Source of the DNA: Acanthaster planci
Lineage: Eukaryota > Echinodermata > Asteroidea > Valvatida > Acanthasteridae
Assembly (NCBI RefSeq): GCF_001949145.1
Contig: NW_019091560.1
Location: 446,834 to 473,785, forward strand
Length of the DNA: 26,952 nucleotides
Direction of reading: 5' to 3'
Position numbers and translations under genes: made by a program. Below, piece after piece: positions 18,125-26,952 of this stretch. The first letter of the stretch is position 1; the number at the start of each line of letters is the position of its first letter. The notes under the pieces were generated by a model. It was not told the origin of the DNA. It searched no databases and was given only the letters and a program-made list of their open reading frames with translations.

Positions 18125-19083
18125 ATGCACGATGCCTGGCTTAGTAACAAGGCCTATGAGATCCAAGGCTTTGCTGACACACACAACATCAAGAGGTTCT
18201 ATGACGCCCTGAAGTCAATCTATGAGCCACCATCATCCGGCTCATCACCCCTGCTCAGTGTAGACGGGACAACTCTTGTCACCGACAAAAATCAGATCGA
18301 GAGGTGGGCAGAACACTTCGACAAGGTGCTGAATCGGCAGGCATTCATAAACGACGAAGCCATCGAACACCTCCCCCAGGCGCCAGTAAACTCTGACCTT
18401 GACACCCCCCCCCTCAGTGGAAGAGGTTACTAAAGCCGTCAGGTATATGTCCTGTGGGAAAGCCCCCGATTCTGACGCCATCCCCGCCGAAGTGTTCAAG
18501 TCAGGCGACCAGCTCTCTTCACTCGGCTCACTGACCTCTACTAGTCAAGATGGCAACAGAAACAACTCCCTCGGAATTTCAAAGGTGCTTCCATTGTTCA
18601 CATTTACAAGCGTTAAGGGAATCGCCTATCCCGTGACAACCACTGCGGGATCTCTCTCCTCATCATTGCTGGCAAGATCCTTTCCCGCGTATTGCTCAGC
18701 CGTCTCCTGGACCACTTGGAGCTAGGTCATCTCCCAGAGAGCCAGTGTGGCTTCCGCGAAGGCCGTGGGACCATGGACATGGTGTTCGCCGCCCGTCAAC
18801 TCCAGGAGAAGAACATGGAGCAGCATGAAGACTTGTACATAAGCCTTGTTGACCTGACCAAAGCCTTCGACCTGGTCAGCAGAAAGGGGCTCTGGAAAAT
18901 CATGCGGAAGTTCGAATGCCCTCGCAAGTTCATCGCGGTTTCCCGCCAATTTGACGACGGCAAGATGGCCCGTGTGCTGGACAACGGTGAGACATCAACG
19001 CTTTCCTTGTGACAAACGGAGTCAATCAGGGCTGTGTTCTTGCCCCTGCACTGTTCAGCATGGTGTTCTTGGCAATGCACTGA
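18125..19083 (+). pseudogene. LINE reverse transcriptase, N-terminal and partial palm
   Basis: The frame at 18125-18420 reads WLSNKAYEIQGFADTHNIKR, FYDALKSIYEPPSSGSSPLL and ERWAEHFDKVLNR, the usual lead-in to this RT. PPSVEEVTKAVRYMSCGKAP and DSDAIPAEVFKSG follow in another frame (18405-18503). A poorly kept stretch covers the fingers. From 18692 the frame gives SQCGFREGRGTMDMVFAARQ (RT block 2), SLVDLTKAFDLVSRKGLW (block A, with the first catalytic Asp) and FDDGKMARVLDNGE. After a frameshift near 19000 it gives TNGVNQGCVLAPALFSMVF (block B). The sequence ends at TGA 19081 without the catalytic (F/Y)ADD block C. It is dead by truncation and at least three frame breaks. Confidence 0.85.
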
Positions 19084-19384
19084 TAATTTGTAATGGTTTA
19101 ACTGTCTTTGTGAATTGAGACGAGACATTTTATAAATGAGTGAAATTCACAGGTGGAGCCAAGATTCTGTTGACACTACTGTCATGCTTAAGTCAAACAA
19201 AACAGGATTAAATTCACAAACAGACGTCAAAGTAGAGCATACATGTATTTTAGCAATTATTAACATCAAGGTTACTTGGAAACACACACTACAACACAAT
19301 GGTACATATGTGTACATAAAGTCATGTTAACTTTTAAAGATATGTTATACAAAACTGCTGCAAACTGCTTGCTGACTACAATGA
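19084..19384. other. No gene recognised
   Basis: AT-rich spacer between the truncated LINE and the Penelope-like element, containing one TACATGTA octamer (19240). Confidence 0.5.
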
Positions 19385-19413
19385 CCTAAAATACAAATCT
19401 CAAAATATGGGGG

Positions 19414-19449
19414 GGCCTGACGTTTCGAGCAGAATCTTTCTCAAAGGCA
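19414..19449 (-). other. Penelope 3'-end motif, degenerate hammerhead-like
   Basis: On the minus strand TTGCCTTTGAGAAAGATTCT is followed by GCTCGAAACGTCAGGC. It aligns with the TTGCCTGATGAAGG...CCGAAACGTC block at 591-630, so the two Penelope copies share a conserved 3' signal. The CUGAUGA core is not intact here. Confidence 0.4.
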
Positions 19450-19849
19450 AAATGACAAGTGGACAGGACAAACAAGCACACAGAGAATCAACCAAGCACG
19501 GATGAATGCAAGAGGACAAAAGGAAAGCTGCAGGCTGTATAAAGGGGCAAAGGATATAGGGGACTGCATGAAAGGCGTGGTTAAACAACAAAGGAATGTA
19601 AGGCTGGAAGAGATCAAGGGAAAAAAAAAGGATCGAACTGGACCCCAAGTGGGAGGGGGTAATAATCTGCAGACAAGAGAGGGAAAGAAAAAAGTGCATG
19701 TATTTATTAGTAGTTTCCCTCTTGGATGTTCAGGCCATTGGGCTGTATGGTGCGGAGGCGTTTGATTTAAAGCTTCTCCCTCTTGAAACGAACAGCATCT
19801 TTACGGAACCTAAGTGATTCTATATGCCCTGTAAGATCATGTCATAGAA

Positions 19850-19978
19850 TGGTTGGAAAGGATGAAGTGGTGGCCTACAGGGGTATCTAGTCTAGATCTA
19901 GTCGATCTGTGGCCATAGAAACGCTTCTTGAAAGTGTTCGTGGTCTCTCCAACATACTGAACACTGCACACCCAGCAA
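19850..19978 (-). pseudogene. GIY-YIG endonuclease module of Penelope-like element
   Basis: Minus strand from about 19978: NVIYLISCWVCSVQYVGETT, then NTFKKRFYGHRSTRSRLDTP and VGHHFILSNHSMT, ending at a TGA. VIYLI...C and QYVGET correspond to the GIY and YIG halves of the nuclease core, and KKRFYGH carries the catalytic Arg and the following His seen in these elements. In Penelope-like elements this nuclease makes the target nick. Downstream frames are broken, so the catalytic glutamate region is not readable. Confidence 0.75.
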
Positions 19979-20259
19979 GAGATAAGATATATGACATTAG
20001 AAGAGCTGCAAGTGATAGTGCCTTAAGTTCTGTGGGTGGTTCCTGTGTATGACGGGAGAAATCTGAATCAGTAGAACAAATGCGTCTCAGCCTGAATGCT
20101 TGGCTGTATGCAATACCAGTCTTGCAATGTCTAGGGTGATAGCTGGATGAGTGAAGATACTGATGGGTATATGTGGGCTTGGAATACAGGTCAGTAGTCA
20201 CGAGGTTGTTCTCCTTCCGGATAGTGACATCGAGAAAGTTGGCCTAATGGAGGGAATAT

Positions 20260-21105
20260 TAAGTGAACTTAATTGTTCTGTGGAAAGAATCTATATGGTT
20301 CATGAAGATGTCTAGACGGCCACTGTCACTGGTCCAGATGAAAAATACATCATCAATGTATCTCCACCAGATCCAAGGGCGGCAAGGTGCTGACGTAAGC
20401 ATACGTTCTTCAATATTATCCATTAAGAGGCAAGCAAAGGAAGGAGCCATGCGGGTGCCCATAGCTGTGCCACATACCTGTAGATAGTGTTTGCCCATGA
20501 AGGAGAAATCGTTCTAGGTTAGTACAAGTCTCATAAGCGTCGCGACATCACTGATGGGGGGAGTTGTGTGTCCGCTCTTCATGAGGGCAGAGCAGCGGCG
20601 GACGCGAATACCTTCTTCACGGGGAATGTTAGTATAGAGACAAGACACATCAAAGGTCCCAATGATGACAGTGCTGGGAATCTGGTTCTTGATGTTTTCC
20701 AGCTTACGTAGGAAGTCTGGTTGTCGTTGATATATGACGGCATCTATACAACGAGGGGTTTGAGAAAGGTGTCAGTGAACAATGATGTGTGTTCGGTGAG
20801 CGATCAATTTCCGGAAACGATGGGCCTCCCTAGATTACCTGCCTTGTGGATCTTGGGGAGTCGGTAAAACCTAGTGGTTCTACAATCAATAGGGGATAGA
20901 AACTTATGAACTTTCTTGAATAGTTGGTCACGTGAACGCATATCACCTAGTACCTGCTGAATCTGTTGTGAGAATCTTCCTGTGGGGTCAGAATCGACGG
21001 GGATATCGTTAGTATGATTGTTAAGGTAGCGATGGGCTTCATCAATGTATTGCTGTCAGTCCAAACCTTTATCTGCCGGCTTGATGATGATGTCATTGGG
21101 GAGCG
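20260..21105 (-). pseudogene. Penelope-like reverse transcriptase fragments
   Basis: From right to left on the minus strand: LPNDIIIKPADKGLD (about 21104-21060); a frame with QQYIDEAHRYLNNHTNDIPV and FSQQIQQVLGDMRSRDQLFK; then RTTRFYRLPKIHKAGNLGRP and IVSGN (about 20885-20805). After broken sequence, an open frame (20498-20259) holds YLQVCGTAMGTRMAPSFA, WWRYIDDVFFIWTSDSGR and SFHRTIKFT. 'IKPADKG', 'RxPKIHK...RPIVSG', 'GTAMGTxMAPxxA' and the catalytic 'RYIDD' box are hallmark blocks of Penelope RTs. Stops and shifts between blocks make the protein non-functional, though the YIDD box is intact. Confidence 0.85.
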
Positions 21106-21349
21106 CAGGGAGATGAGTGCTGAACGCTCTTCCTTGGAGAGATTATCATGAGGAGTGTGACGAAAATGATCAGGGTTATTCACTTGTGAATGAACAGCAT
21201 GTGCATAGGTCTCAAGGGCTGGTACATGATTCTTTGGGGGTACCCAGGTGCTTCTGACACGGAGGGGCTCCCGGTCGCACGGAGCAGAGTCTAAGAAAAT
21301 TCTTCAAGTCGTATCCTGCGGAAGTATTCAATGAGATCTTGGCTGAGTT

Positions 21350-21787
21350 CTACCTGGGGGGAGTGGGACAGAAAGTTAGACCCTTGGAGAGAAGTTTGTG
21401 TTCAGCATCAGTTATAGGCGAAGAAGAAAGGTTGACTACAGTGTTAGAAGTGGTGGGTGGTAAGGGTTGGGGCTTTTGATTTCTGAAGCGTCTATGCCTA
21501 CGTTGTTGTTTGGCCAAAATGCCACCTATCTTCTTGTTCCTCCTGTCATGAAGAACACAATCAAGATTAGTGAGGCCCCTTTCCATCTCAACGCACAGGT
21601 TCCTATACACAGCATCGGGACAGTTAGATTTAAGTGCAGAATCAAGATGGGCTATGTCCTGGTGTAGGTTTGAAGTGTGACTTGACACTGCTGAGAAAGA
21701 ACATTGATTAGTTGGATAGAGGCACCATGGAGAACTTGATTCCATCTTTTCTGTAGGTGAGGAGAGAGGGTACCTTACTGAGGTCAA
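21350..21787 (-). pseudogene. Penelope-like element N-terminal region
   Basis: A 145-codon minus frame starts at ATG 21787. It has a helical N-terminal half with ERGLTNLDCVLHDRRNKKIG, then ILAKQQRRHRRFRNQKP, then VVNLSSSPITDAEHKLLSKG and LTFCPTPPR. 'VVNLSxxxhTxAExxLLSKGLxFxPTP' is the conserved boundary before the RT of Penelope-like elements. The frame breaks near 21350, where the next expected segment continues in another frame. A real start may lie further upstream. Confidence 0.75.
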
Positions 21788-21810
21788 GGTTTCTGTACAT
21801 GCAATTTTGT

Positions 21811-24595
21811 TTTGTAATGATATTAATAAAAAAAAGGGAATACTGGCTTCCCTTAATCAAATTGTGAAACTTTCAAAAGTGAAAACTGCCCTTTTCACCC
21901 CAACTTGTGAGTGGCATCTTCCAGGTCATCTCTGCTTGGCTGATGTCCAATCAAGAAGAGAGACTATTAACCTGCTTCTACTGGGTATTAATGCATGTAT
22001 TGGCTTCAAAAATAATAAATAAACCATATTGTCAATAACTGTAGACTTTACCATAGTACTTTCAAGTTAGGATGAATTATGGGTTGATTTATTGAGTTGC
22101 TTAATAAGTTGCATTGTGCAGCATATCGTTGAAAGGTTTTTCCTAGGATGGTTTCTGAACATTGGGAAAATGTCTCAGCAGATTTATGAGAAGTTTTTCT
22201 GAAGTCATTCATGCAAATGTGATAACACTGAACAGAATACAAAGCATATACATGTATAGGGCCATGCGACTCAATGTAATCTGTCAATCTGTACAATCAC
22301 TCATCTTTACCTGATCAGTTTATCTCATTGCATGATATGCCCATAATTCTGTCATCAGCAAATGCCCATTTTTAAAGTAGACAACGGTTTTGGAAGACTG
22401 ATTGCATGCACCACCAAGGAAGTTAAGATGGAATTTTCATACAGGCTCGACTCACAAAACAATCAGATTGTGTATTCATGCAGATTGTGCGGCATGCCTA
22501 ATTACAAGTAAAATATCCACTCTATCGAGGCTAGACAATTTAAAGTAAACATTATTTCGTGTACCAACACTTTTGAGGACAACTTCCATATCAACAACAT
22601 GGGCATCTTAAGTAAAATCACATCTGAGTTTTTTCTTAAATGTGTTCATAGGCATATATGTCATCTATAACCACAGTATGACCCGCATGCATGTCAGTTC
22701 TGCCCCAGAGTATGAACAGATGTAAATATGATATGTGCACATGTCCATGGTGGAACTTACATGTCTTGAGCTGATTTTGTACAAAATGATCCGTTGGTCT
22801 ACTGAGCTAGCACTACCACAGTACATGTACATGTACAAATAGGTAATCGATAAAAGCTGCATTTGAAGCAAGATATGGGACGGAGAGAACTGTGCCTGTC
22901 TGCGACAATTGATGGAATTACATTCAACACGTTCTTGTACTGGCATGTCTTTCAAGTTTTATTTACTTCTGACCTCTGGTTCAAAGCAGACGTTCCCACT
23001 TCGAATGCCGTAAGAACTACAGGTAAACAAATACAGAAAATATGCATGTCAGAAAACACATCAATAGCTCCATACTTATACAACAATTGGTAAGCCCTAG
23101 TACATGTAATATGAAGATACATGTGACTGGTCCAAATTGTAAACCTGAAGATATTGTCAAACTCGGGGACAAATCCTTACTATTTCCGTCCAACTGAACT
23201 GCATGTACATGTATTAATAATTTGTACTCACATGCATAACATTCAAGTAATGAAATGAATAGATGAGTTAAGTTGCGATACAATAAACATCTGAAAGTTT
23301 ATCACGCAGCTAACGTTGACACATTCAGTGTTTACAAAACTAGCTAGAAACATGTAGTGTACAGTACTCGTAACGGTAAGACAAGTACATGTAGGCCCTA
23401 CATGCTATACATGAACCAAAGTAATACACGCTTACCACTATGCCGTTTATCGAAGACAGACCCCAAAAATTCTTCTTTACTTCAGTATATAATGGATGGT
23501 CAAAAACTGCAGGTCTAGAATGTACTTATTCGTTAATATAGATATCACTTTCTGGGGATAGATCAGAGCGAGGTGGACAGAAAGTCTGTATGCTGATGCT
23601 GGCAATCACATGGACGGCGGCCCGCTAAAATGTTATACATTGCATCGTGAACTTTACGACCGCAGTATGGCATGCCCAAAGTCACTAAAAAGGGATAAAG
23701 TATGGAGCGTCGACGGTTACAAGACCCCCCCGGCCTTTGTGTTGGTAATTGTTGATCGGAACCTCAGGAATTCTTTACAGACTTCTAGGGGGATGTGTTA
23801 GGTAACAATAGTCAAGACTGTGTATAGGGATTGGACAGGTAAGGGGGGTACCCCTCCGTCCCATATCTTCAAGTTGCCTGGTATAAAAAGCTGCGTCTCC
23901 CCTTTTACAGGATTAACCCACTACAAACACATCATATTATCTTCACATAGAGGTGTTACTCTTTCATACAGCAAGTTAGAGCTGGATCCGAAATTTTTGT
24001 CAGGGCTTCCTTCGAAGTCCTTGTCATGGATATGGTCGCATACTATTTGACCGCTCACGATAAATTAGAAGGCCTACATGACATCGAAGCTAGGCCTGGA
24101 AAACATTTTGGCGTGGGCTGCTGATTATATGAATCACGTTGTTAACATACATATTTGGGAAAATCGCTGAACCATGCCCCGAATGTGAGGGCGTTTCCCT
24201 CAGTCCCAGTCACGTGGACTTGTGCTGCTTTATGTTCAGACCGAAGATGCTGGAACTAGCATGAAACTGTGCGACACAGGGCATTTCCTCACTTTCCCTG
24301 GTAGCGGAAGTATGTACGTGTGTAGTGTGCACCAAGTTCAGGGGAAACGTCACCATGTGCGCAAAGTATAATTCATCAGACGACCATACTTTTAAATAGT
24401 GCTATTACTTCATACCTGGCTCTAAAATTCAAAGCGTGCTAATCTGCACATGTATTTGAATTTGGTGAATTGGAATTTACAGTTTTTCAGCAGAATTTGA
24501 AAGTAATTGGACTTGAATAAGTTCCGGAAATTATGACAGGAAGTAGCAGTATGCTTACAAATTCGTACACCTGTAAGTTGTGAAAAACTAATAAA
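21811..24595. other. No gene recognised; TACATGTA-rich
   Basis: About 2.8 kb of AT-rich DNA with only short open frames lacking motifs. TACATGTA occurs at 22249, 22822, 22828, 23101, 23206 and 23386. The stretch 23600-24050 is slightly GC-richer and contains splice-like signals, but no exon could be supported. Confidence 0.5.
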
Positions 24596-25035
24596 AAATC
24601 AATGAATAAGGTCATGATGACGTCACTTCAGAAATGCAATCAGGGATTGACTTTTAACGTACTGAGGGAATTTCATAACGATCAGACATTGCCTAAAAAT
24701 CGTACGTTGTGGTGACGTCATCATGACGTCACAAACTTTTCAAACGAATGGATATGTAATGGACCTGCTGGAGGTCTAGCAAAAAGAATTTTTAAAACAT
24801 TGTTTTGTTCAGGAGATATGTCAAAAATAATGCCAAAATGACCAAAAAATTAAAAATCGTCAAAAAATCAGGTGGTGACATCATCATGACGTTACTCAAA
24901 TTTTTCCATATTACACATTTGGACTTATTTCTGGGCATAATTTCAGCCTACAGGGACAAATGGCTCCAGAGATACAAGCCCAAAAAGAAATTCAACTTTG
25001 TGGGTTTGTCACGTGGCAAGTGATGACGTCACCAC
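24596..25035. repeat. Diverged direct repeat carrying clustered CRE octamers
   Basis: GGTGACGTCATCATGACGTC (24712-24731) recurs as GGTGACATCATCATGACGTT (24875-24894), 163 bp downstream, each preceded by TAAAAATCGT. TGACGTCA is exact at 24618, 24713, 24724 and 25024. The direct repeat suggests an old tandem duplication or a dispersed repeat. Since TGACGTCA is the full CREB/ATF site, the block could bind bZIP factors, but there is no gene nearby to regulate. Confidence 0.5.
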
Positions 25036-25121
25036 ATCTTTTAGGACCATCCTTGGGTGGTGGTCGAAGTACATGCAAAGTTTAAGGGCAATCACTCTTA
25101 ATTATTATGGAATTCCATATC

Positions 25122-25242
25122 TGCCGTCGCCCGTCGTCCGTCGCATTTTGCTTTTTGTTGTGTCCCAATTCCGCCATTTACCAGTTCCAAACATGCCATT
25201 TTCCGTCGTGCGTCGCCCGTCCTCCGTCGTGCGTCGCCCATC
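25122..25242. repeat. Left minisatellite arm, interrupted
   Basis: Units of the form CCGTCGTGCGTCGC appear in two short groups, split by about 55 bp of unique DNA that contains CATTTTGCTTTTTG. They are the reverse complement of the right-arm unit. Long open frames across this arm are artefacts of the repeat. Confidence 0.65.
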
Positions 25243-25963
25243 AAATGGGTTGCATAGGACCTGCAAAAGCCGGGATTTAACAAATCTAACAAATGACAAT
25301 GTGATGATTCCATGCACTTCTGAGGATCCTTTCCCAATAAAGGAAGTACAAATCCCACGTGCAGCACTAGTCCCATAATTAATGCCAATAATGCTAGACT
25401 ACCCCTGCCCCTTGACAAGAAAATGTCGCCTTTCTGAGAATTTAACCAAGTGTTTTTTGGGGAAAAGCATTTTCAGCGAAAATATTCAGGCCAACTTATC
25501 TACAGTCTAATTCTAATTTGCATAATGTAAAAATGTGCTGACCTGTTTTCATCAAATTCTAGAGAGAAATCTGCCAACCGATACAGATATTCCATTTTGT
25601 CCTCCCAATTTCACCTTGAAATCCAGAAATACTAGACAGTGCTGTGGATAACAAACTGTTAATTAAATGTATTGTTAGGGGGCGATTACCACTTGGTTTA
25701 AGTTTCAGAAAATGTGATGTGTTGGTTTTTGTGGGTGTGTATGCCATGGTGGATAGGCCAATGAGAACAGGTTGATCAGCATATCAGCATTATTTATGGG
25801 GCTAACAAGTAACGTTACTGTTTAAAAGACTTCTGTGAGCCAACCTGCAACTAAAGTCATGTCTAATTTGGAGTATACAGCAGATTTCATCATAGTTATA
25901 CCTGCCCTCGAAATAATGCTGAATCAGTTCGTCTCTTATGAAAACTATTAAGGAATCAAACAT

Positions 25964-25985
25964 TGTAAATAATTTATTATTTACA
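25964..25985. repeat. 22-bp perfect AT palindrome
   Basis: TGTAAATAAT and ATTATTTACA flank a 2-bp centre inside the minisatellite-armed element. No function is assigned. Confidence 0.6.
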
Positions 25986-26387
25986 TTCCGTTCTGTTTGA
26001 TGTCGTGCGGGGACAGACAGAAATGTTACATAGGCTATAGACCTAAAGTCAGACTGTTAACGAGTAAAGTTACGTCTAGAGTAACTAAGTTATCGAGAAA
26101 AACAATATACCCTAACAAAAGTCTATTGTGTTAATTTATTTATGCAACAAAAAATGGTACTATTTCATATACACGTTACTTAACCGATGTCAGGATATTA
26201 TTTCTTCTTTCAAGTGGAGTTTGGCGCAACTGCAAAAACTAATACATGTACATCTTCTAGTTCTATTGCTAAAATGAGAGTCAGGCATGGTGGATCGATC
26301 GACCAAGGACATGGACATGTGAAACGATCAAGGGTCAAAGTTAAAAATACCACTGCGCAATCGCGACCAAAAAAAACACGGGCAATG

Positions 26388-26535
26388 GACGACGCACGAC
26401 AGGCGACGCACAACGGGCGATGCACGACGGACGACGGACGACACACGACGGACGACGCACGACGGGCGACGCACGACAGGCGACGCACGACGGACGACGC
26501 ACGACGGGCAACGCACGACGGGCGACACACGACGG
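26388..26535. repeat. 14-bp minisatellite, about 10.5 copies
   Basis: The consensus unit is RCGACGCACGACGG, read for example as ACGACGCACGACGG and GCGACGCACGACAG. Single-base variants (CACA, GGAC, CAAC) are scattered among units with no obvious order. Open frames on both strands (Arg/Thr/Asp-rich on plus, Arg/Val/Ser-rich on minus) merely reflect the lack of stops in the repeat and should not be annotated as genes. Confidence 0.85.
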
Positions 26536-26558
26536 CAGATATGGAATTCCATACTTAA

Positions 26559-26952
26559 TAAAGCGCCAAAGTGCTAGGGAGAAAAGATTACTGAAACAAA
26601 AACACTGAAAAAACAGTTATTGTGAAAAAATGGATTTTTTCTTAATCGTGATGTCACCATTGCGTGAGGTATTTCATTTTTTTCCGAAGGTTTCATGACC
26701 CACGGACCATTTGAACGACTTAATTCTATTTACTCCAACTTGTATACTTGGTAGAGGTTCTTTACGCTGAAATATCCGGGCCTTTTGACGCGGTCTGGTT
26801 TTGACTTCGTAAAAAATCACCCTAACTCCTATCCTACCACCAGGTGCATTGACATGTATAAATGGGTATTGAGCAATCACGCATTTTTTGCCCTCTTAAT
26901 CCCAAAGATTCCTCCAAAAACGTTGAAGACCATATGCAGCAAGGTATGAGAC
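26559..26952. other. No gene recognised
   Basis: AT-rich flank of the minisatellite-armed element. GTGATGTCACCA near 26649 resembles the CRE-bearing repeat left of the element, so that element may have landed inside a larger dispersed repeat. Confidence 0.35.

Larger units (their letters stand above)
17023..19083 (+). mobile_element. Non-LTR retrotransposon (LINE), degenerate and lacking its 3' part
   Basis: Broken plus-strand frames give an AP-type endonuclease (17095-17860), a linker (GSDIEKD-like and AYQSDPTSTxK-like segments, 17870-18090) and a reverse transcriptase (18125-19083). Several frameshifts and internal deletions separate them. The coding trace ends inside the RT palm at a TGA (19081-19083), before the (F/Y)ADD box, thumb and C-terminal Cys/His knuckle. 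LINEs usually lose their 5' end, so a missing 3' end points to later deletion or rearrangement. The next recognisable DNA is the 3' end of a Penelope-like element about 300 bp on. The clade (CR1/jockey/RTE-like) cannot be fixed by eye. Related sequences are often mislabelled 'craniofacial development protein 2-like' in databases. Confidence 0.85.
19385..21810 (-). mobile_element. Penelope-like retroelement, degenerate
   Basis: On the minus strand, coding traces follow the order of Penelope-like elements: N-terminal region (21787-21350), RT fingers and palm (about 21105-20260), C-terminal region with TDLYSKPT...HQYLHSSSYHP (about 20200-20100), GIY-YIG endonuclease (about 19978-19850), a tail, and a 3' CGAAACGTC motif (about 19420). 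Several stops and frameshifts show it is inactive, but about 2.4 kb is near full coding length. No terminal repeat copy is seen upstream of the N-terminus, so the 5' end is probably truncated near 21.8 kb. Such elements copy themselves at exposed 3' ends, using an RT related to telomerase. Confidence 0.85.
25098..26558. mobile_element. About 1.45-kb element with 24-bp perfect inverted ends and minisatellite arms
   Basis: TATGGAATTCCATATCTGCC followed by GTCG at 25106-25129 is repeated exactly, inverted, at 26530-26553. The outermost 14 bp are themselves palindromic. Inside each end lies GACG-rich minisatellite: a long array on the right (26388-26535) and shorter interrupted pieces on the left (25122-25145 and 25201-25242), in complementary orientation. 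TTAA occurs just outside both ends (25098-25101 and 26555-26558), as would be expected for a piggyBac- or Kolobok-type target duplication, though the distances to the inverted ends differ by 3 bp. The interior (25260-26380) has no recognisable transposase, so it would be non-autonomous. Confidence 0.65.

Noticed and set aside
23839-23910. Splice-like pair: GGACAG|GTAAGG and CCCCTTTTACAG|G, 72 bp apart.
   Set aside because: Both sites fit consensus, but the implied intron is very short and neither flank holds a recognisable coding exon.
25098-25418. 106-codon and 126-codon open frames near the left end of the minisatellite-armed element.
   Set aside because: Part of each is repeat-derived and the rest has no motif or conserved pattern.
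26187-26558. 123-codon plus frame and 106-codon minus frame across the minisatellite.
   Set aside because: Their composition is explained entirely by the stop-free 14-bp repeat.

Overview
The window looks like non-coding, transposon-rich DNA from an animal nuclear genome. I found no intact protein gene, operon, rRNA, tRNA or CRISPR array. The best taxonomic guess is a marine invertebrate, possibly a cephalochordate (amphioxus-like). This rests on the mix of Penelope-like elements with GIY-YIG endonucleases, a Crypton-type tyrosine recombinase, a THAP zinc finger, an endonuclease-type LINE and several foldback elements. The octamer TACATGTA is also strongly over-represented. The taxon call is inference; the mobile-element calls rest on motifs that can be read directly.

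Layout, left to right. At 1-660 lies a rearranged Penelope-like element: an N-terminal coding piece on the minus strand abuts a C-terminal/3'-end piece on the plus strand, as expected from twin-primed (5'-inverted) insertion. At 1740-2010 is a decayed LINE 3' end with a cysteine/histidine knuckle. A 120-bp MITE-like inverted repeat sits at 2276-2395. At 3253-4312 is a frameshifted Crypton/DUF3504 tyrosine recombinase with recognisable HxxR, GH and Tyr motifs. A 150-bp snapback element is at 4842-4995, with a relative at 15513-15920. A minus-strand THAP zinc-finger remnant occupies 6722-7050. The stretch 7-16 kb is mostly AT-rich DNA without recognisable genes but holds several foldback/inverted-repeat structures (10291-10460, 12794-13301, 13601-13967).

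The densest transposon region is 16.5-21.8 kb. A plus-strand LINE (endonuclease plus reverse transcriptase) is internally deleted and stops before the catalytic YADD-type box. It is followed by a minus-strand Penelope-like element with an N-terminal region, RT pieces including a YIDD box, and a GIY-YIG module. From 21.8 to 24.6 kb I see no genes, only a cluster of TACATGTA palindromes. The right end holds a diverged repeat carrying four perfect CRE octamers (24.6-25.03 kb). Beside it is a ~1.45-kb element bounded by 24-bp perfect inverted repeats whose arms are built from a 14-bp minisatellite (25098-26558).

Nothing here behaves as a cooperating gene set. The coding remnants are independent, decayed selfish elements. 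A few weak candidates for host exons (near 5.56, 7.9 and 15.3 kb) are listed with low confidence.
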